A stretch of 64,000 nucleotides of DNA from Nocardia aobensis NBRC 100429 (lineage in GTDB: Bacteria > Actinomycetota > Actinomycetes > Mycobacteriales > Mycobacteriaceae). Shown piece after piece: positions 61,322-64,000 of the stretch (the stretch's first letter is position 1; every line of letters starts with the position of its first letter). Both the position numbers and the translations under genes were made by a program. The stretch is from contig NZ_BAFQ01000042.1 in NCBI RefSeq assembly GCF_000308375.1, positions 1 through 64,000 of the forward strand. The letters run 5' to 3'. The notes below the pieces were generated by a model. It was not told where the DNA came from. It did no database searches and saw nothing but the letters and a program-made list of their open reading frames with translations.

Positions 61322-62962
61322 ATGACGAGTGTCCAGAGTCAGCCTTCGCCGGGTTCGGCGGGCGCCCCCGATATCCACACCACCGCAGGGAAGCTGGCTG
61401 ATCTGCGCAATCGGCTGGAAGAGGCCCAGCACCCGATGGGTGAGGGCGCGGTCGAGAAGGTCCACGCCAAGGGCAAGCTGACCGCGCGCGAGCGCATCCT
61501 GGCCCTGCTGGACGAGGGTTCGTTCGTGGAGATGGACGCGCTGGCCCGGCATCGCAGCGTCAACTTCGGCCTGGAGAACAACCGTCCGCTCGGCGACGGC
61601 GTGGTCACCGGCTACGGCACCATCGACGGCCGCGACGTCTGCATCTTCAGCCAGGACTCGACGGTGTTCGGTGGCAGCCTCGGTGAGGTCTACGGCGAGA
61701 AGATCGTCAAGGTCATGGACCTCGCGCTCAAGACGGGCCGCCCGCTGATCGGCATCAACGACGGCGCCGGCGCTCGCATCCAGGAGGGCGTGGTCTCGCT
61801 CGGCCTCTACGGCGAGATCTTCCACCGCAACATTCAGGCCTCCGGCGTGATCCCGCAGATCTCGCTGATCATGGGCGCCGCGGCCGGTGGGCACGTGTAC
61901 TCCCCGGCGCTGACCGACTTCGTCGTGATGGTCGACCAGTCCAGCCAGATGTTCATCACCGGCCCGGACGTCATCAAGACCGTCACCGGTGAAGAGGTCA
62001 CCATGGAGGAGCTGGGCGGCGCCCACACCCACATGGTGAAGTCCGGTACCGCGCACTACGTCGCCTCCGGCGAGCAGGACGCCCTGGACTGGGTCAAGGA
62101 CCTGCTGAGCTACCTGCCCAGCAACAACCGCGCCGAGGCTCCGCGCTTCCCGGCCACCGACCCGATCGCCGGCGCGATCGAGGATTCGCTGACCGAGGAG
62201 GACATCGAGCTCGACACCCTGATCCCGGATTCGCCGAACCAGCCCTACGACATGCACGAGGTCATCCGGCGCCTGGTCGACGACGACGAGTTCTTCGAGG
62301 TGCAGGCCGAGCGCGCGATGAACGTCATCGTCGGCTTCGCCCGCATCGACGGCCGCAGCGTGGGTTTCGTGGCCAACCAGCCCACCCAGTTCGCCGGCTG
62401 CCTCGACATCGACGCCTCGGAGAAGGCCGCGCGGTTCGTGCGCACCTGCGACGCGTTCAACATTCCGATCATCACGCTGGTCGACGTTCCGGGCTTCCTG
62501 CCGGGCACCGGCCAGGAGTACAACGGCATCATCCGCCGCGGTGCGAAGCTGCTCTACGCCTACGGTGAGGCCACTGTGGGCAAAATCACGGTCATCACTC
62601 GCAAGGCCTACGGCGGCGCGTACGACGTGATGGGTTCCAAGCACATGGGCGCCGACGTGAACCTGGCGTGGCCCACCGCCCAGATCGCCGTCATGGGCGC
62701 CTCGGGCGCGGTCGGCTTCGTCTACCGCAAGAAGCTGCAGCAAGCCGCCGCGGAGGGCGCCGATGTCGACGCACTGCGCCTCGAGCTGCAGAACGAGTAC
62801 GAGGACACGTTGGTCAACCCGTACGTGGCGGCCGAGCGCGGCTACGTCGACGCGGTGATCCCGCCCTCGCACACCCGCGGCCAGATCGTCGCCGCGCTGC
62901 GCTTGCTCGAGCGGAAGATGGTTACTCTTCCGCCGAAGAAGCACGGCAACATTCCGCTCTGA
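61322..62962 (+). CDS. accD5: acyl-CoA/propionyl-CoA carboxylase beta (carboxyltransferase) subunit
   Basis: A 546-residue carboxyltransferase. The N- and C-terminal halves both carry crotonase-like cores: [13 protein letters not shown] with the acyl-CoA-binding [16 protein letters not shown], and [15 protein letters not shown] followed by [15 protein letters not shown]. It transfers carboxyl groups from biotin on an AccA3-type alpha subunit (not in this window). The epsilon subunit gene follows after 204 bases. Feeds methylmalonyl-CoA for branched-lipid synthesis. Confidence 0.95.
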   Translation: MTSVQSQPSPGSAGAPDIHTTAGKLADLRNRLEEAQHPMGEGAVEKVHAKGKLTARERILALLDEGSFVEMDALARHRSVNFGLENNRPLGDGVVTGYGTIDGRDVCIFSQDSTVFGGSLGEVYGEKIVKVMDLALKTGRPLIGINDGAGARIQEGVVSLGLYGEIFHRNIQASGVIPQISLIMGAAAGGHVYSPALTDFVVMVDQSSQMFITGPDVIKTVTGEEVTMEELGGAHTHMVKSGTAHYVASGEQDALDWVKDLLSYLPSNNRAEAPRFPATDPIAGAIEDSLTEEDIELDTLIPDSPNQPYDMHEVIRRLVDDDEFFEVQAERAMNVIVGFARIDGRSVGFVANQPTQFAGCLDIDASEKAARFVRTCDAFNIPIITLVDVPGFLPGTGQEYNGIIRRGAKLLYAYGEATVGKITVITRKAYGGAYDVMGSKHMGADVNLAWPTAQIAVMGASGAVGFVYRKKLQQAAAEGADVDALRLELQNEYEDTLVNPYVAAERGYVDAVIPPSHTRGQIVAALRLLERKMVTLPPKKHGNIPL

Positions 62963-63059
62963 TCCGACGATATGTGCGGTAGCGGAGGCACACTTTCCGG
63001 ATGAGTGATGCGTTCGCACCGCGCACGATCGCCGCATCCGGGCGAAGATGGTAGGAAGA

Positions 63060-63080
63060 GGCCCTCATTCGATGAGGGCC
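63060..63080 (+). terminator. hairpin between accD5 and epsilon gene
   Basis: A perfect 9-bp stem (GGCCCTCAT / ATGAGGGCC) with a 3-base loop, no T tract. It may attenuate read-through, and so set the ratio of AccD5 to epsilon subunit. Confidence 0.45.
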
Positions 63081-63166
63081 GCACGAATACCCTTCGCGGC
63101 GTGGGCTCGTCCCGCACCGTGAACGCCGGCCCCTCGGGTCGGCACAGAACAGGAGGAGTTGGCGCT

Positions 63167-63499
63167 GTGACGGCTGTGGCTGACGAAGAGATATTGCGCG
63201 CTGCCGAAGTGGATTTGGCGGTCGACGAATTCGGTGACGACGACACGAGGCTCGCATCCGTCACCGCTGCCGTCGAGGTCGAGGCCGGTCACGGACCGGT
63301 CATCCGCGTCCTGAAGGGTTCGCCCACCGACGAGGACCTCGCCGCACTGGTCACCGTGTTCGCCGCCGCGAGCGCGAATGCCGGCGCGCCGCAGGACCAG
63401 GGCCCGGTGGACAACTGGGGCCGGCCCACCATGATGCACCGCGGTACCTCGCCGTTCTCCCCGTACGCCTTCCCCTACCTGTCGCACCTCCGCGGCTGA
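63167..63499 (+). CDS. accE5: acyl-CoA carboxylase epsilon subunit
   Basis: A 110-residue small subunit of the actinobacterial acyl-CoA carboxylase complex. The conserved helix-strand core is GPVIRVLKGSPTDEDLAALV, then the typical tail NWGRPTMMHRG. GTG 63167 has AGGAGGAG 8 bases upstream. The variable acidic N-terminus is normal for the family. It directly precedes maf. Confidence 0.88.
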   Translation: MTAVADEEILRAAEVDLAVDEFGDDDTRLASVTAAVEVEAGHGPVIRVLKGSPTDEDLAALVTVFAAASANAGAPQDQGPVDNWGRPTMMHRGTSPFSPYAFPYLSHLRG

Positions 63500-63500
63500 C

Positions 63501-64000
63501 GTGACGGGATTCGTTCTCGGTTCCGCCTCGCCCGCGCGCCTGCAAGTGCTGCGCGCGGCCGGGCTGGATCCGGTGGTGCGAATATCCGAGGTCGACGAGG
63601 ACGCGGTCGCCGCGGCCCTGCCGCCGGACACTGCGCCCGCCGGCGTGGTCACCGCCCTCGCCACGGCCAAGGCTCACACCGTGGCCGCCGGCCTGATCGC
63701 GGACGCCGCGGCGTCCGGCCACGGCCCGGCCACTCCGGATTCCTACGGCATCGTCTCCGCGCGGGCTCCGCGCCTGGTGGACGACTGTGTGGTCGTCGGC
63801 TGCGACTCGATGCTGCTGGTCGGCGGCGTCCTGCAGGGCAAGCCCCACACTCCCGACGTCGCGCGCGCCCGCTGGGCCGACATGGCCGGGCGCAGCGCCG
63901 ATCTGCTGACCGGCCACTGCGTGCTGCGCCTGCGGGACGGCGCGATCGTCGCCGACGCCCAGGACTGCAGCACCACCACCGTGCATTTCGCCGAACCCGG
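63501..64000 (+). CDS. maf: Maf-family nucleotide pyrophosphatase (3' partial)
   Basis: The frame starts with GTG one base after the epsilon-subunit stop and runs off the right edge. The family N-terminus GFVLGSASPARLQVLRAAGL, then DEDAVAAAL, CDSMLLVGG and LQGKPHTPDVARARW are visible over 166 codons. Maf proteins hydrolyse non-canonical or modified nucleoside triphosphates. The epsilon-maf order matches Rv3281-Rv3282. Confidence 0.92.
   Translation, partial: MTGFVLGSASPARLQVLRAAGLDPVVRISEVDEDAVAAALPPDTAPAGVVTALATAKAHTVAAGLIADAAASGHGPATPDSYGIVSARAPRLVDDCVVVGCDSMLLVGGVLQGKPHTPDVARARWADMAGRSADLLTGHCVLRLRDGAIVADAQDCSTTTVHFAEP

Overview
The window is high-GC actinobacterial DNA, most likely from Nocardia or a close relative in the Mycobacteriales. 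Three things point there. Coding regions are dense, with strong G/C bias at third codon positions. Type VII secretion (ESX/WXG100-type) accessory genes are present. From about 15.7 kb to the right edge, gene content and order follow the Mycobacterium tuberculosis Rv3330 to Rv3282 segment: dacB1, sdhCDAB, cdd, deoA, add, Rv3311-like, upp, pmmB, deoD, amiB1/amiA1, Rv3304-like, lpdA, glpD, nei, lhr, pcd, lrpA, lat, accD5, epsilon subunit, maf. The comparison rests on recalled gene order, not on an alignment.

Left accessory region (1-15.6 kb). A DUF5753/DUF397 regulator pair and a 2-hydroxyacid dehydrogenase precede a plus-strand type VII secretion cassette: an EspC/WXG100-like protein, a 719-residue WXG protein with a Pro/Gly-rich tail, a charged coiled-coil protein, a T7SS-associated protein, a YbaB-like protein and a second WXG100-like protein. 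The cassette ends in an 8-kb open frame of 2678 codons. That frame has a CpnT/WXG-like N-terminus and four apparent effector modules in series: an unnamed HELAE domain, a scabin/pierisin-like ADP-ribosyltransferase, a papain-fold toxin and a RelA/SpoT-like nucleotide synthetase. Two probable immunity genes (9293-9526 and 12620-13147) lie inside this frame, read in the +1 frame, each with its own Shine-Dalgarno. Two more candidate immunity genes follow the stop. This nested arrangement is the most unusual feature of the window.

Conserved backbone (15.7-64 kb). It holds a D,D-carboxypeptidase, a drug exporter with a TetR regulator, an aromatic amino acid hydroxylase and the succinate dehydrogenase operon. 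A nucleoside salvage run follows (cdd, deoA, two YdcZ-type membrane proteins, add), then a second small T7SS-like cassette with an NlpC/P60 enzyme, then upp, pmmB and deoD. Next come an RNase Z-like hydrolase, a crotonase, two M20 amidohydrolases, a GGCT-like protein, LpdA, two envelope proteins, an aminotransferase and divergent glpK/glpD. The right end has DNA repair genes (nei, lhr), a patatin/SDR pair, the lysine-to-aminoadipate module (pcd, lrpA, lat) and acyl-CoA carboxylase genes. The window ends inside maf.

Regulation. Many backbone genes lack a Shine-Dalgarno and instead have a TANNNT-type -10 box 6-8 bases before the start codon, the layout of leaderless actinobacterial transcripts. 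A DtxR/IdeR-like iron box and a separate inverted repeat lie between sdhC and cdd. Strong hairpins follow sdhB, the 387-residue secreted protein and accD5. No tRNA, rRNA, CRISPR array or insertion sequence was recognised.
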